This document shows, one piece after another, positions 28,436 to 36,542 of a stretch of DNA of 64,000 nt. This stretch comes from Bacteroidota bacterium. GTDB lineage: Bacteria; Bacteroidota; Bacteroidia; Chitinophagales; Chitinophagaceae. Position 1 is the first letter of the stretch. Every line of letters begins with the position of its first letter. The DNA is taken from contig JAFEAF010000006.1 of NCBI GenBank assembly GCA_018266555.1, positions 161,088-225,087 on the forward strand, in the 5' to 3' direction. A program made the translations under genes and the position numbers. The notes beneath the pieces were generated by a model. It saw only the letters and a list, made by a program, of their open reading frames with translations, ran no database searches and was not told the origin of the DNA.

Positions 28436-28465
28436 AAAAAAATGGTGAAATTTAAACTTCACCAT
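28436..28465 (-). terminator. Rho-independent terminator for the GYF_2 gene
   Basis: On the minus strand, stem ATGGTGAA/TTCACCAT (plus-strand arms 28442-28449 and 28458-28465), 8-nt loop, followed by six T (28441-28436). It sits 29 bp after the stop of the minus-strand GYF_2 gene. Confidence 0.85.
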
Positions 28466-28493
28466 CCGCTATCTTTAATTTGAATCCTGCAAA

Positions 28494-29732
28494 TCATTTC
28501 GTAATAATATCTTTCAATACTGTTACTTCTCCTGCTGTTGTCCATTCTGTCAGTGGATCATACCAGATTGGTGTTGCCGAAGTAATGTTTTTATCCTTTA
28601 ATTGATCCAGCTTGAATGGTCCCTGGCGGGTGCCGGTGGCATCTGCAAAAAAATAAAATTTATTTTTCCATTCTTCCAATTTTGCTTTTGCAGCATCAAC
28701 GATTTGTTTCAAAGCTGCTACTTCACCTGCTGTTGTCCAATTGGGAAGCGGATCATACCAGACGGCTGTTGCTTCCGTTATATTTTTATCTTCTAATTGT
28801 TTTAAAGTAAGGGGGCCTTGCTGGGTTCCATTTGCATCTGCAATAAAAAATTGTTTTTTTGACCAGTCTTCTGTAACAGCAGTTGCCACATTACCAGTTG
28901 AAGAATCTGAAATAATTATTGACGCATCAATGATTTGTTTCAAAGCAGCTACTTCGCCTGCCGTTGTCCATTTCGGAAGCGGGTCATACCATACCTGTGT
29001 TTGTGCATTAATTTTTCCTGCCAGTTGATTCAGTTTTAATGGCCCTTGTTGTACACCGGCACTATCCATAAAATAAAAATCTATTGCATTCCAATTTGTT
29101 TGAGCAGGCTGAGTTGTTGAAGTAGAAACCGTAGCTGACTGTGCTGAGCTTACTAAGTTTTTCAGGGCAGCTACTTCGCCTGCCGTTGTCCACTTCGGAA
29201 GCGGGTCATACCATACCTGTGTTTGTGCATTAATTTTTCCCGCCAGTTGGCTCAGTTTTAATGGCCCTTGTTGTACACCGGCACTATCCATAAAATAAAA
29301 ATCTATAGCATTCCAATTTGTTTGTGCAGGCTGAGAAACTGCCGTTGTATTAACACTTGCCTGTATGGATCCAATAATATTTTTCAAAACCGGTACCTGG
29401 CCAGCAGTTGTCCAATTAGCAAGTGGGGCATACCATATTTGTGTTTGAGCATTAATTTTTCCCGACAATTGATTCAGCTTAAACGGGCCTTGCTGAATGC
29501 CCGAAACGTCCATAAAATAAAAGTCTATATTATTCCAGTCCCCCTGCACAGCTGATGCGGGAGCAGAAATATTAAACAGGCTTTGTAGTTCCGGTATATC
29601 GCCGGCAGGTTTCCATTGAGGAATAGCATCAAACCAGACAGAGGTTTGCGGCGTAATATTGTAAGCTTTTAATTCTTCCAAAGTAAAAGGTCCGTGTTGT
29701 GTGGTTCCATCAAAGAAATAATACTTTTTCAT
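28494..29732 (-). CDS. Protein of six tandem GYF_2 domains
   Basis: 412 residues made almost wholly of six copies of a roughly 52-residue GYF_2 module. Each has an aromatic start (YYFFDG, DFYFMD, QFFIAD), a QGPFKLxQL or QGPLKLxQL core, a VWYDPLPxWTTAGEV turn and an LKxII end, with Ser/Thr/Gln-rich linkers. Copies begin near residues 2, 68, 142, 216, 291 and 354. Copies 3 and 4 are almost identical at DNA level. There is no signal peptide or membrane helix, so it is cytoplasmic. GYF-type domains bind proline-rich or other peptide ligands, so this may be a multivalent scaffold. It is divergent from the M1 peptidase gene, with promoter boxes on both sides. Confidence 0.9.
   Translation of the reverse strand: MKKYYFFDGTTQHGPFTLEELKAYNITPQTSVWFDAIPQWKPAGDIPELQSLFNISAPASAVQGDWNNIDFYFMDVSGIQQGPFKLNQLSGKINAQTQIWYAPLANWTTAGQVPVLKNIIGSIQASVNTTAVSQPAQTNWNAIDFYFMDSAGVQQGPLKLSQLAGKINAQTQVWYDPLPKWTTAGEVAALKNLVSSAQSATVSTSTTQPAQTNWNAIDFYFMDSAGVQQGPLKLNQLAGKINAQTQVWYDPLPKWTTAGEVAALKQIIDASIIISDSSTGNVATAVTEDWSKKQFFIADANGTQQGPLTLKQLEDKNITEATAVWYDPLPNWTTAGEVAALKQIVDAAKAKLEEWKNKFYFFADATGTRQGPFKLDQLKDKNITSATPIWYDPLTEWTTAGEVTVLKDIITK
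28945..29335. repeat. Near-identical tandem duplication inside the GYF_2 gene (222-bp period)
   Basis: The segment 28945-29113 recurs at 29167-29335 with only a few substitutions; the offset of 222 bp equals 74 codons. It encodes GYF_2 copies 4 and 3. The DNA-level identity far exceeds that of the other copies, which points to a recent in-frame duplication. Confidence 0.85.
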
Positions 29733-29756
29733 ATCCGGTGGTTTTTAGTTGTGTTT

Positions 29757-29764
29757 CAAATATA
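29757..29764 (-). promoter_or_regulatory. -7 box TATATTTG for the GYF_2 gene
   Basis: Exact TAnnTTTG match on the minus strand, 24 nt before the ATG at 29732. The -33 element is weak. Confidence 0.5.
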
Positions 29765-29816
29765 GATTTATTTTTTTAAACTTATTCCGTCAATTAGTAA
29801 ATGCGGGATTATTCTT

Positions 29817-29824
29817 TATTTTTG
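29817..29824 (+). promoter_or_regulatory. -7 box TATTTTTG for the M1 peptidase gene
   Basis: Exact TAnnTTTG match with TTAG 19 nt upstream (29794-29797) as a partial -33. It lies 16 nt before the TTG start at 29841. Confidence 0.55.
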
Positions 29825-29840
29825 ATAAACGATATCCCTT

Positions 29841-32684
29841 TTGAAAAAAATAATCTCACTCTGCTTTATCAACTTTTTATTTTTATCTGCCGATTGCCAA
29901 CAGGCGTACTGGCAACAACAGGTTAATTATACAATAGATGTTACACTTAATGATATAGACAATTCCCTGGATGCATTTGAAAAAATTGAATACATCAACA
30001 ACTCCCCTGACACGCTAAGATTCATCTGGTTTCATCTTTGGCCCAATGCTTATAAAAATGATCAGACTGCTTTCAGCGACCAGTTATTAACTAATGGTAC
30101 AACTAATTTTTATTTTTCTGACAAAGAACAAAAAGGTTATATCAACCGGCTGGAATTTAAAGTGAATGACATTACCGCATCCCTGGAAGATCATCCACGA
30201 TATATTGATATAGTAAAATTGGTTCTGCCGGCTCCTTTAGCGCCCGGGCAAAAATGTATAATCACCACCCCTTTTCATGAAAAACTTCCTTATAATTTTT
30301 CTCGGGGCGGGCATGACGGACAAAGCTATCAAGCCACACAGTGGTATCCTAAACCGGCCGTATATGATAAGAATGGATGGCATCCTATGCCTTACCTGGA
30401 CCAGGGAGAATTTTATAGCGAGTTCGGGAATTTTGATGTGCGCATCACAGTTCCCAAAAATTATGTGGTAGCCGCCACGGGTGAATTACAAAACGAAGAT
30501 GAAAAAGCATGGTTGAAAAAAAGAATCTCATTTACATGGACCCCTGAAAAAGAAAAAATAAAAACGAAAGGAGGTGTCACAAAATTTGTTACTCAAAAAT
30601 TCCCCCCTTCTTCTGCTTATTCTAAAACTTTACGTTTCACACAGGACAATGTTCATGATTTTGCCTGGTTTGCGGATAAACGATTTATTGTAAATGAAGA
30701 CACATGCAGAATGAACTCAGGAAAGATTGTATCTGTTTTCACGTATTATACTGCTGATCAGAAAAACGAATGGAAGAAAAGTATTCTATATTGCAAAGAT
30801 GCCCTGCGTTTTTATTCCAATCGTGTGGGAGAATACCCTTATAATGTTGTTAGTGCCGTACAAGGACCGGAAAGTTTTGGTGGTGGTATGGAATATCCTA
30901 CCATTACAATTATCTCATCCACTTCCGATAAAAAAGAATTGGACATAACTATTGCCCATGAGATCGGGCACAATTGGTTTTATGGGATTTTAGCAAGTGA
31001 CGAAAGGGATCATCCCTGGATGGACGAAGGGATTAATTCATACTTTGAACATTCCTATTCTCAATGGAAATATGGATCGTTTGATCAAATGGATAAAATC
31101 TTACTGGAAACGATTGAGACAACCAAAAAAGACCAACCTATTGAAAATACATCAGCGGCTTTCAGTGAACGTAATTATGACCTTGTTGTGTACTATAAAA
31201 CATCTGAATGGCTGAGATATGTAGAATCAAAAATAGGAACCAATGCATTTGATAAAGCTATGCAGGATTATTACCGCAGTTTTCAATTCAAACATCCGCA
31301 ACCGGATGATTTTAAAAAGGCAATGGCTGAAAGTACAGGAGAAAATATGGATTCACTTTTTTCTTACCTGAACAAACCGGGATTATTGCCCAATGAAACC
31401 AGGAAAGGTTCCCGTTTTATTCTATTCTTCAATCCAAAATCTTCTTCTGCGTATTTACAATCATCAACAAAAAATATTTTTTTATTCACCCCGGCAGCTG
31501 GGTTCAACAGTTATGATAAATTAATGATCGGAGGATTATTAACCAATTACAAATTACCACCAAACAGGTTTCAGTTTATGGCCATTCCCATGTATGCCAC
31601 AGGTTCTAAATCATTTACAGGAATTGGCAGATTGAGTTACTCATTTTATCCTTCAAAATCATTCGGGAAAATAAGTGTATTTCTGAATGCTTCCACTTAC
31701 AATATGGATCAATATACAGATTCGGCGGGCAAAAAAGTTTTCATGGTATTTCAAAAAATAGTACCGGGCATCCGTTTTATATTTAAACAAAAAGACCCCC
31801 GAAGCACAATTCAACGTTTTATCCAATGGAAAACATTTAAAATCGGCGAAGATAATCTTCACTTTTACAGGGACACTACAATTAATGGCCCTGATACAAG
31901 TATTACAACTCAATACCACGTTCTCCGGAATAACAGGATATTGAATCAACTTTGTTTTGTCATTAAAAACAACCGGGTTTTATATCCTTATTCCGGGGAG
32001 CTAAAAATTGAACAAGCCGAAGGATTTGTCCGGGCAGCATTTACCGGGAATTATTTTTTCAATTATGCAAAGGGAGGAGGCCTTGATGTTCGGCTCTTTG
32101 CCGGGAAATTTTTCTATACCGGTTCTAAAACTCCAACGAAACAATTTGAAACGGACCGTTATCATTTGAACATGACAGGTGCGAACGGTTATGAGGATTA
32201 TACATACAGTGATTATTTCATTGGGCGAAATAAATTTAACGGTATGGCTAGCCAGCAAATCATGATAAAAGACGGTGGTTTTAAAGTAAGAACCGATTTA
32301 TTGGCAAACAAAGTCGGGAAAACCGATGACTGGCTGATCGCTGCAAATTTCAACTCATCGATACCGCCAAATCTTAACCCCTTAAATTTATTACCCATTA
32401 AAATTCCGCTAAAACTTTTTGCAGATATAGGGACATACTCTGATGCGTGGAAAACTAATGCCGGCCTGGACAGGTTTTTGTTTGATGTCGGAATTCACCT
32501 CCCTTTATTGAAACAAACTATCAATATTTATATTCCTCTTTTGTATAGTAATATTTACCGTGATTATTTTAAATCTACCGTGGAGAAAAAGAATCGCTGG
32601 CTTCGTATCACATCTTTTTCTATTAATATTTCCAATCTTCGTTTAAAGAAAATCAATTCTAATCTTTCTTTCCCGGATGAATGA
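29841..32684 (+). CDS. M1-family zinc metallopeptidase
   Basis: 947 residues from a TTG codon at 29841, the only start that keeps the signal peptide (KKIISLCFINFLFLSADC). The gluzincin site is AHEIGHNWF (His373, Glu374, His377) with the third ligand Glu396 in PWMDEG. The M1 exopeptidase loop reads GGGMEYPT (347-354) in place of GAMEN. An N-terminal beta-saddle (TIDVTLNDIDNSLDAFEKIE) precedes it; the C-terminal 400 residues are strand-rich and unlike the helical M1 C-terminal domain, as is usual in Bacteroidota M1 proteins. Likely envelope or secreted aminopeptidase. It overlaps the next gene by 8 bp. Confidence 0.92.
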   Translation: MKKIISLCFINFLFLSADCQQAYWQQQVNYTIDVTLNDIDNSLDAFEKIEYINNSPDTLRFIWFHLWPNAYKNDQTAFSDQLLTNGTTNFYFSDKEQKGYINRLEFKVNDITASLEDHPRYIDIVKLVLPAPLAPGQKCIITTPFHEKLPYNFSRGGHDGQSYQATQWYPKPAVYDKNGWHPMPYLDQGEFYSEFGNFDVRITVPKNYVVAATGELQNEDEKAWLKKRISFTWTPEKEKIKTKGGVTKFVTQKFPPSSAYSKTLRFTQDNVHDFAWFADKRFIVNEDTCRMNSGKIVSVFTYYTADQKNEWKKSILYCKDALRFYSNRVGEYPYNVVSAVQGPESFGGGMEYPTITIISSTSDKKELDITIAHEIGHNWFYGILASDERDHPWMDEGINSYFEHSYSQWKYGSFDQMDKILLETIETTKKDQPIENTSAAFSERNYDLVVYYKTSEWLRYVESKIGTNAFDKAMQDYYRSFQFKHPQPDDFKKAMAESTGENMDSLFSYLNKPGLLPNETRKGSRFILFFNPKSSSAYLQSSTKNIFLFTPAAGFNSYDKLMIGGLLTNYKLPPNRFQFMAIPMYATGSKSFTGIGRLSYSFYPSKSFGKISVFLNASTYNMDQYTDSAGKKVFMVFQKIVPGIRFIFKQKDPRSTIQRFIQWKTFKIGEDNLHFYRDTTINGPDTSITTQYHVLRNNRILNQLCFVIKNNRVLYPYSGELKIEQAEGFVRAAFTGNYFFNYAKGGGLDVRLFAGKFFYTGSKTPTKQFETDRYHLNMTGANGYEDYTYSDYFIGRNKFNGMASQQIMIKDGGFKVRTDLLANKVGKTDDWLIAANFNSSIPPNLNPLNLLPIKIPLKLFADIGTYSDAWKTNAGLDRFLFDVGIHLPLLKQTINIYIPLLYSNIYRDYFKSTVEKKNRWLRITSFSINISNLRLKKINSNLSFPDE

Positions 32685-33597
32685 CCATCTATACATACGA
32701 TACCTTACTCATTCTGAAATTGACAAAAATAAATGGGATTCCTGCATCGAAAGTTCTACTAATGGCCTGATATATGCTTTCTCCTGGTATCTTGATGTTA
32801 TGTCAAAAAACTGGGATGCCCTGGTGTTAAACGACTATGAAGCTGTAATGCCCCTGACCTGGAATAAAAAATATGGAATTCAATATTTATATCAACCTTT
32901 TCTCACTGCACAATCTGGTGTTTTCGGCAATATAGTAACCTCCGAAACATTGGATGTATTTTTAAAAGCTGTTCCCAAAAAATTCCAGTTTTGGGATTTT
33001 TGCCTGAACCGGGGAAATCTATTTAGCTTAAAGGACTTTTCACTCTTTCAGCGAAGTAACTTTATTTTAAACCTGGATAAATCTTATCCGGAATTATATA
33101 TTGCATATAATGAAAACATCCGGAGGAATTTAAAAAAGGCGGAACAGGCCGGGTGCCTGATTCAAAAAAATTTCCCGGTGGAAAAAGTCATTGAGCTGGC
33201 TTCGGAGCAAATGAAGCAGTTTGCACACAACTATAAAGACGGATTGGAGCGATTCAAAAGATTATATCCTGTATTGGAACAAAAAGGGATGGCGGATAGT
33301 TACGGTGTTTTTATAAAAGAAAAGTTACTAGCATCATGTATAATCCTGAACTCACATCAAAGGATTTATTATGTATTGGTAGGAAACCATCCCGATGGAA
33401 AAAACATAGGTGCTTCACCTGCCGTTATTGACGCTGTCATAAAAGATCATGCCGGCAAAAAAATAACTCTTGATTTTGAAGGATCGGATATTCCTGGCCT
33501 TGCAAATTTTTATAGCAGCTTTGGTTCTAAAGAAGAAAAATACACTGCAATTCGTTTGAATCGTCTTCCCTTCTTTTTAAAATGGCTGAAGCGTTAA
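32677..33597 (+). CDS. GNAT/FemAB-like acyltransferase-fold protein
   Basis: 306 residues, soluble. The pattern of an N-terminal lobe (WDSCIESSTNGLIYAFSWYL) and a C-terminal GNAT-like lobe (YNENIRRNLKKAEQAG; SYGVFIKEKLLASCIIL; LDFEGSDIPGLANFYSSFGS) matches Bacteroidota GNAT proteins that resemble FemAB. The second half contains the RRNLKKA stretch typical of FemX-type aminoacyl or acyl transferases. The substrate is unknown. The start codon overlaps the end of the M1 peptidase gene by 8 bp, so the two are co-transcribed. Confidence 0.72.
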   Translation: MNDHLYIRYLTHSEIDKNKWDSCIESSTNGLIYAFSWYLDVMSKNWDALVLNDYEAVMPLTWNKKYGIQYLYQPFLTAQSGVFGNIVTSETLDVFLKAVPKKFQFWDFCLNRGNLFSLKDFSLFQRSNFILNLDKSYPELYIAYNENIRRNLKKAEQAGCLIQKNFPVEKVIELASEQMKQFAHNYKDGLERFKRLYPVLEQKGMADSYGVFIKEKLLASCIILNSHQRIYYVLVGNHPDGKNIGASPAVIDAVIKDHAGKKITLDFEGSDIPGLANFYSSFGSKEEKYTAIRLNRLPFFLKWLKR

Positions 33598-33655
33598 ATA
33601 TAATGGCGGTAGTTTGATATCTTACAGCGGGTATCCGGATACATTCTTCAACCAG

Positions 33656-33970
33656 TCACTTTGCATCACCAAATGCAGCCTGCCACGCTAATATGCCACC
33701 ACCCAGGTTTTTTGTATGTTTAAATCCTAATGTATCAAGAAAGAGGCAAGCCATAGTGCTGCGGTTTCCGCTTCGGCAATAAACAATCAACTCCTGGTCT
33801 TTCAATTCTTCAATCTCATCAACCTGCATAGCCTGAATTTTTCCCAATGGAATCAATATTCCGCCAATATTAAAATCTGCATGCTCATGGGGTTCTCTTA
33901 CATCAACCAGGTTCAGCTTTTCGCCCTTATCTTTTCTTTGTTTTAATTCTTCTACGCTAATATTTTCCAT
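33656..33970 (-). CDS. Rhodanese-like single-domain protein
   Basis: 104 residues, one rhodanese domain: LVDVREPHEHADFNIGG at the N-terminal side and the active-site loop YCRSGNRS with Cys near residue 70, so it can carry persulfide sulfur. There is no signal peptide, so it is cytoplasmic. It lies 7 bp after the stop of the PASTA gene on the same strand, ending a ddl-PASTA-rhodanese transcription unit. Confidence 0.93.
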   Translation of the reverse strand: MENISVEELKQRKDKGEKLNLVDVREPHEHADFNIGGILIPLGKIQAMQVDEIEELKDQELIVYCRSGNRSTMACLFLDTLGFKHTKNLGGGILAWQAAFGDAK

Positions 33971-33977
33971 AAATAAA

Positions 33978-34784
33978 TTATTGTGGTAAATGAATGGTTG
34001 AATCAGCCCGTATGGGTTTTTGAGAACTTAATTTTATATCTATTGTTTGTCCTACACGAATTCTTTGCAAGGTACTGTCAGCTCCGAATCTCGCAGGATT
34101 TTGCCAGTAAATATAAGCATTGGCAGTATCCTTTACATCACTATCTGTAATGACTGAAAAAAAATTCAATCCGCTGGATTCAACAACCATTTTTGCATCT
34201 GAATAAGTCATACCAATCAGGTTAGGCACCGGTAATTGAGATTGTCCTACGCCGCTGCCCAAAACTAATGTGATACTGCTTCCCATTGGGATTTTAGTTC
34301 CGGGTTCAATAGTATTGCCATTATACAATTGCTCCAAAACAGCGTTCCTGGCAAAATCAGGTTTATAAAGAGTGTCTCCAACCCGAAGTCCCATATTTTT
34401 CAATGACATTTCAGCGCTGCGAAAACTATAACCCACCAGGTTGGTCATGGGCACCAGGGGTGGTACCGAACGATTGACGGTGAGGTACACTTCCCGGTTT
34501 ACTTTTACAACAGCATCTCCTTCCGGCACCTGTTTAAGAACAGATAATGGAGGCAATGAATCTATATAAATGGAATCCTGAACTTCCACTTCAAATCCCA
34601 TTTTATCAAGCAAATTTTTAGCATCTTCATATTTTTTCCCGATGACGTTGGGAACTGTTTTCGATTTTCCATGATGCGTCAGCCAATCCAGGGAAAGAAT
34701 AAAAATTGAAAATATTGCCACGGCAAGTATGATACCTGCCAGAATATTTATCCATAAAGGACGATGTGTGATAAATTTAAACAC
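33978..34784 (-). CDS. Membrane-anchored protein with three PASTA domains
   Basis: 268 residues: a short cytoplasmic start, one membrane helix (about 11-33, LWINILAGIILAVAIFSIFIL) and three PASTA repeats (KTVPNVIGKKYEDAKNLLDK; MTNLVGYSFRSAEMSLKNMG; PNLIGMTYSDAKMVVESSG) outside. PASTA domains bind peptidoglycan stem peptides or beta-lactams in kinases and PBPs; here no kinase domain is attached. The gene follows ddl by 34 bp, which fits a cell-wall role. Confidence 0.92.
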   Translation of the reverse strand: MFKFITHRPLWINILAGIILAVAIFSIFILSLDWLTHHGKSKTVPNVIGKKYEDAKNLLDKMGFEVEVQDSIYIDSLPPLSVLKQVPEGDAVVKVNREVYLTVNRSVPPLVPMTNLVGYSFRSAEMSLKNMGLRVGDTLYKPDFARNAVLEQLYNGNTIEPGTKIPMGSSITLVLGSGVGQSQLPVPNLIGMTYSDAKMVVESSGLNFFSVITDSDVKDTANAYIYWQNPARFGADSTLQRIRVGQTIDIKLSSQKPIRADSTIHLPQ

Positions 34785-34818
34785 GAATATTGATTTTAAA
34801 AAGGATATCCTATTTGGA

Positions 34819-35802
34819 TTATTTCTGCAAAGCTTCTTCCACCAATTTAGTATAAAATTCTTTTAAACTCCAACCCATTGCTTTCACCTGAACCGGAACT
34901 ATGCTGGCTTCGCTTTGACCGGGTATAGAATTTACTTCAAGCATATAAGGTAACCCTTTTGCTTCATTATATATAAAATCAATCCGCACTACTCCCCGGC
35001 AATTAAGTACCGCATAAATCATTTTTGCGGTATTCCTGATCTTATCCGCAACTACTTCATCAACCTGTGCCGGTGTTATTTCGGTAGAAGCCCCTTCATA
35101 TTTTGCTTCATAATCAAAAAAATCTTTTTTACTCTTAACTTCGGTGAGTGGTAATGGAATAATTTTTCCTTTGGTTTTAAAAACTCCAATAGTGAATTCC
35201 CGCCCTTTAACCATTTCTTCCACCAATATCTGATCATCTTCTTTGAATGCTTTTGCAATGGCTTTTTCCAATTCATCGGGCTTATTTACTTTACTCATAC
35301 CAATACTGGAACCTCCATTGTTAGGTTTTACAAATACCGGAAGTTTTAGTTGTTCCAAAATTTGTACAGCAGAAACAGGTGTATGCTTAAAAATATGAAT
35401 TGAATTGGCCACCGGAACACCGGCCATCCTGGCTACTGCTACAGTATACCTTTTATTAAAAGTGATAGCGGAAGTTGCTGCATCACAACTGGTATATGGA
35501 ATACTGAGAGTATCAAAATAACCCTGAAGTTTTCCATCTTCGCCCGGGGTACCGTGCATCCCGATGAAGACAACATCGAAATTCACTTTTTCATTGTCAA
35601 GATGCAAAGAAAAATCGTTTTTATCCACTTCCACTTTTCGGCCGTCAGGCGATTCATATAACCATCCATTGCGGGTAACATCAATCTTATAAACATTAAA
35701 TTTTTCCCTGTCCAGATTATTTTGAATCGTGGTGGCGCTTTTGTAAGAGATTACGGCTTCTCCTGAATAACCGCCTGTCACCAGGGCTATGTTCTTCTTC
35801 AT
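34819..35802 (-). CDS. ddl: D-alanine--D-alanine ligase
   Basis: 327 residues. ATP-grasp motifs of Ddl are seen in order: GGYSGE near the start, GMHGTPGEDGKLQGYFD (about 82-98), KPNNGGSSIGMSKV (nucleotide loop), ILVEEMVKGREFTIGV and YMLEVNSIPGQS (metal ligands and D-Ala site). It makes the D-Ala-D-Ala dipeptide for peptidoglycan precursors in the cytoplasm. It is first in a unit with the PASTA protein and rhodanese. Confidence 0.96.
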   Translation of the reverse strand: MKKNIALVTGGYSGEAVISYKSATTIQNNLDREKFNVYKIDVTRNGWLYESPDGRKVEVDKNDFSLHLDNEKVNFDVVFIGMHGTPGEDGKLQGYFDTLSIPYTSCDAATSAITFNKRYTVAVARMAGVPVANSIHIFKHTPVSAVQILEQLKLPVFVKPNNGGSSIGMSKVNKPDELEKAIAKAFKEDDQILVEEMVKGREFTIGVFKTKGKIIPLPLTEVKSKKDFFDYEAKYEGASTEITPAQVDEVVADKIRNTAKMIYAVLNCRGVVRIDFIYNEAKGLPYMLEVNSIPGQSEASIVPVQVKAMGWSLKEFYTKLVEEALQK

Positions 35803-35965
35803 GATTCGGGTGTATGTTTAACAATGCAAATATTGAAGAAAATTTCTGTAGCTTAAAATCATATCTGCTAAAATTCACTTATTTCTTTGAGTGTCTACGG
35901 ATTTGCCGTTATAAGCATTCGCCTTGAATTTTCAGATGTAACTGTTACAGGAAGCATGTAGTTAT

Positions 35966-35996
35966 AAAAAAAGGTGAAGGCATCTTCTCCTTCACC
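35966..35996 (-). terminator. Rho-independent terminator after the ferredoxin gene / candidate sRNA
   Basis: 8-bp perfect stem GGTGAAGG/CCTTCACC with an 8-nt loop and a run of seven T on the minus strand (35972-35966). Confidence 0.88.
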
Positions 35997-36050
35997 CTTT
36001 CAAGACGGGAAATATCACCCGCCTGTTAAGTCAGCAGCTCGTCGCTACTT
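35966..36050 (-). ncRNA. Candidate small RNA of three hairpins (or structured 3' UTR of the ferredoxin gene)
   Basis: On the minus strand three stem-loops follow each other: hairpin 1 (36050-36028) AAGTAGCG/TGCTGACTT with one bulged G; hairpin 2 (36023-36004) GGCGGG/CCCGTC with an 8-nt loop; hairpin 3 (35996-35973) GGTGAAGG/CCTTCACC, then seven T. Hairpins 1 and 2 each contain a G-U pair on the minus strand that would be an A-C mismatch on the plus strand, so the minus strand is the RNA strand. The upstream promoter match (TAATCTTT) is poor, so processing from the ferredoxin transcript is also possible. No known family is recognised. This fills most of the 338-bp gap 35803-36140. Confidence 0.45.
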
Positions 36051-36140
36051 ATAAAGATTACGAATCTGTTTTCAAGTTAATTTTTTTTCTGTAAGAACAT
36101 CATGACCTAATAAAAAAATTATGCACAGAAAAAGCACAGA

Positions 36141-36488
36141 TCAAATATGCAATTTATCCTTCTTAGCTAATAACTCTTCGACAGTTTCCCGATACATTTC
36201 ATCTGGAACACAACAATCTACGGGGCAAACAGCAGCGCACTGGGGCTCTTCATGAAAACCCTGGCATTCGGTGCATTTGTTGGGAACGATGTAATAAATG
36301 TCATTACTTAATGGAGCGTTTTTCTGATCCGAGTCAATCACAGTGCCATCCAACAGAGTAAAAGGACCTTTTACTGTATTTCCGTCTGCAATGGCCCATT
36401 CTACTCCACCTTCATAAATAGCGTTGTTAGGGCATTCGGGCTCGCAAGCGCCGCAGTTAATACATTCTTCAGTGATCTTTATGGCCAT
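36141..36488 (-). CDS. 4Fe-4S dicluster ferredoxin
   Basis: 115 residues with two cluster-binding sets: CINCGACEPECP (10-21) and CTECQGF plus CAAVCP in the second half; the two sets are separated by an insert of about 50 residues (GGVEWAIADGNTV to IVPNK). This is the Bacteroidota form of 7Fe/8Fe-type ferredoxin, an electron carrier in the cytoplasm. It diverges from a LuxC-like acyl-CoA reductase gene with only 54 bp between starts, and its transcript would run into the three-hairpin RNA and terminator. Confidence 0.95.
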   Translation of the reverse strand: MAIKITEECINCGACEPECPNNAIYEGGVEWAIADGNTVKGPFTLLDGTVIDSDQKNAPLSNDIYYIVPNKCTECQGFHEEPQCAAVCPVDCCVPDEMYRETVEELLAKKDKLHI

Positions 36489-36513
36489 AAAAAATTAATT
36501 AAGTGGTTCCAAA

Positions 36514-36521
36514 TAACTTTG
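36514..36521 (+). promoter_or_regulatory. -7 box TAACTTTG for the acyl-CoA reductase gene
   Basis: Exact TAnnTTTG match 21 nt before the ATG at 36543. It overlaps an alternative in-frame TTG at 36519, which argues against that earlier start. Confidence 0.6.
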
Positions 36522-36542
36522 CAACAAATATACTTGGCATCA

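Noticed and set aside
28930..29340. Possible CRISPR-like direct repeats
   Set aside because: The repeats are 169 bp at a 222-bp period, in frame, and encode GYF_2 domains; no spacers or cas genes.
36519..36542. TTG start for the acyl-CoA reductase
   Set aside because: The codon lies inside the -7 box TAACTTTG, so it cannot be in the transcript.
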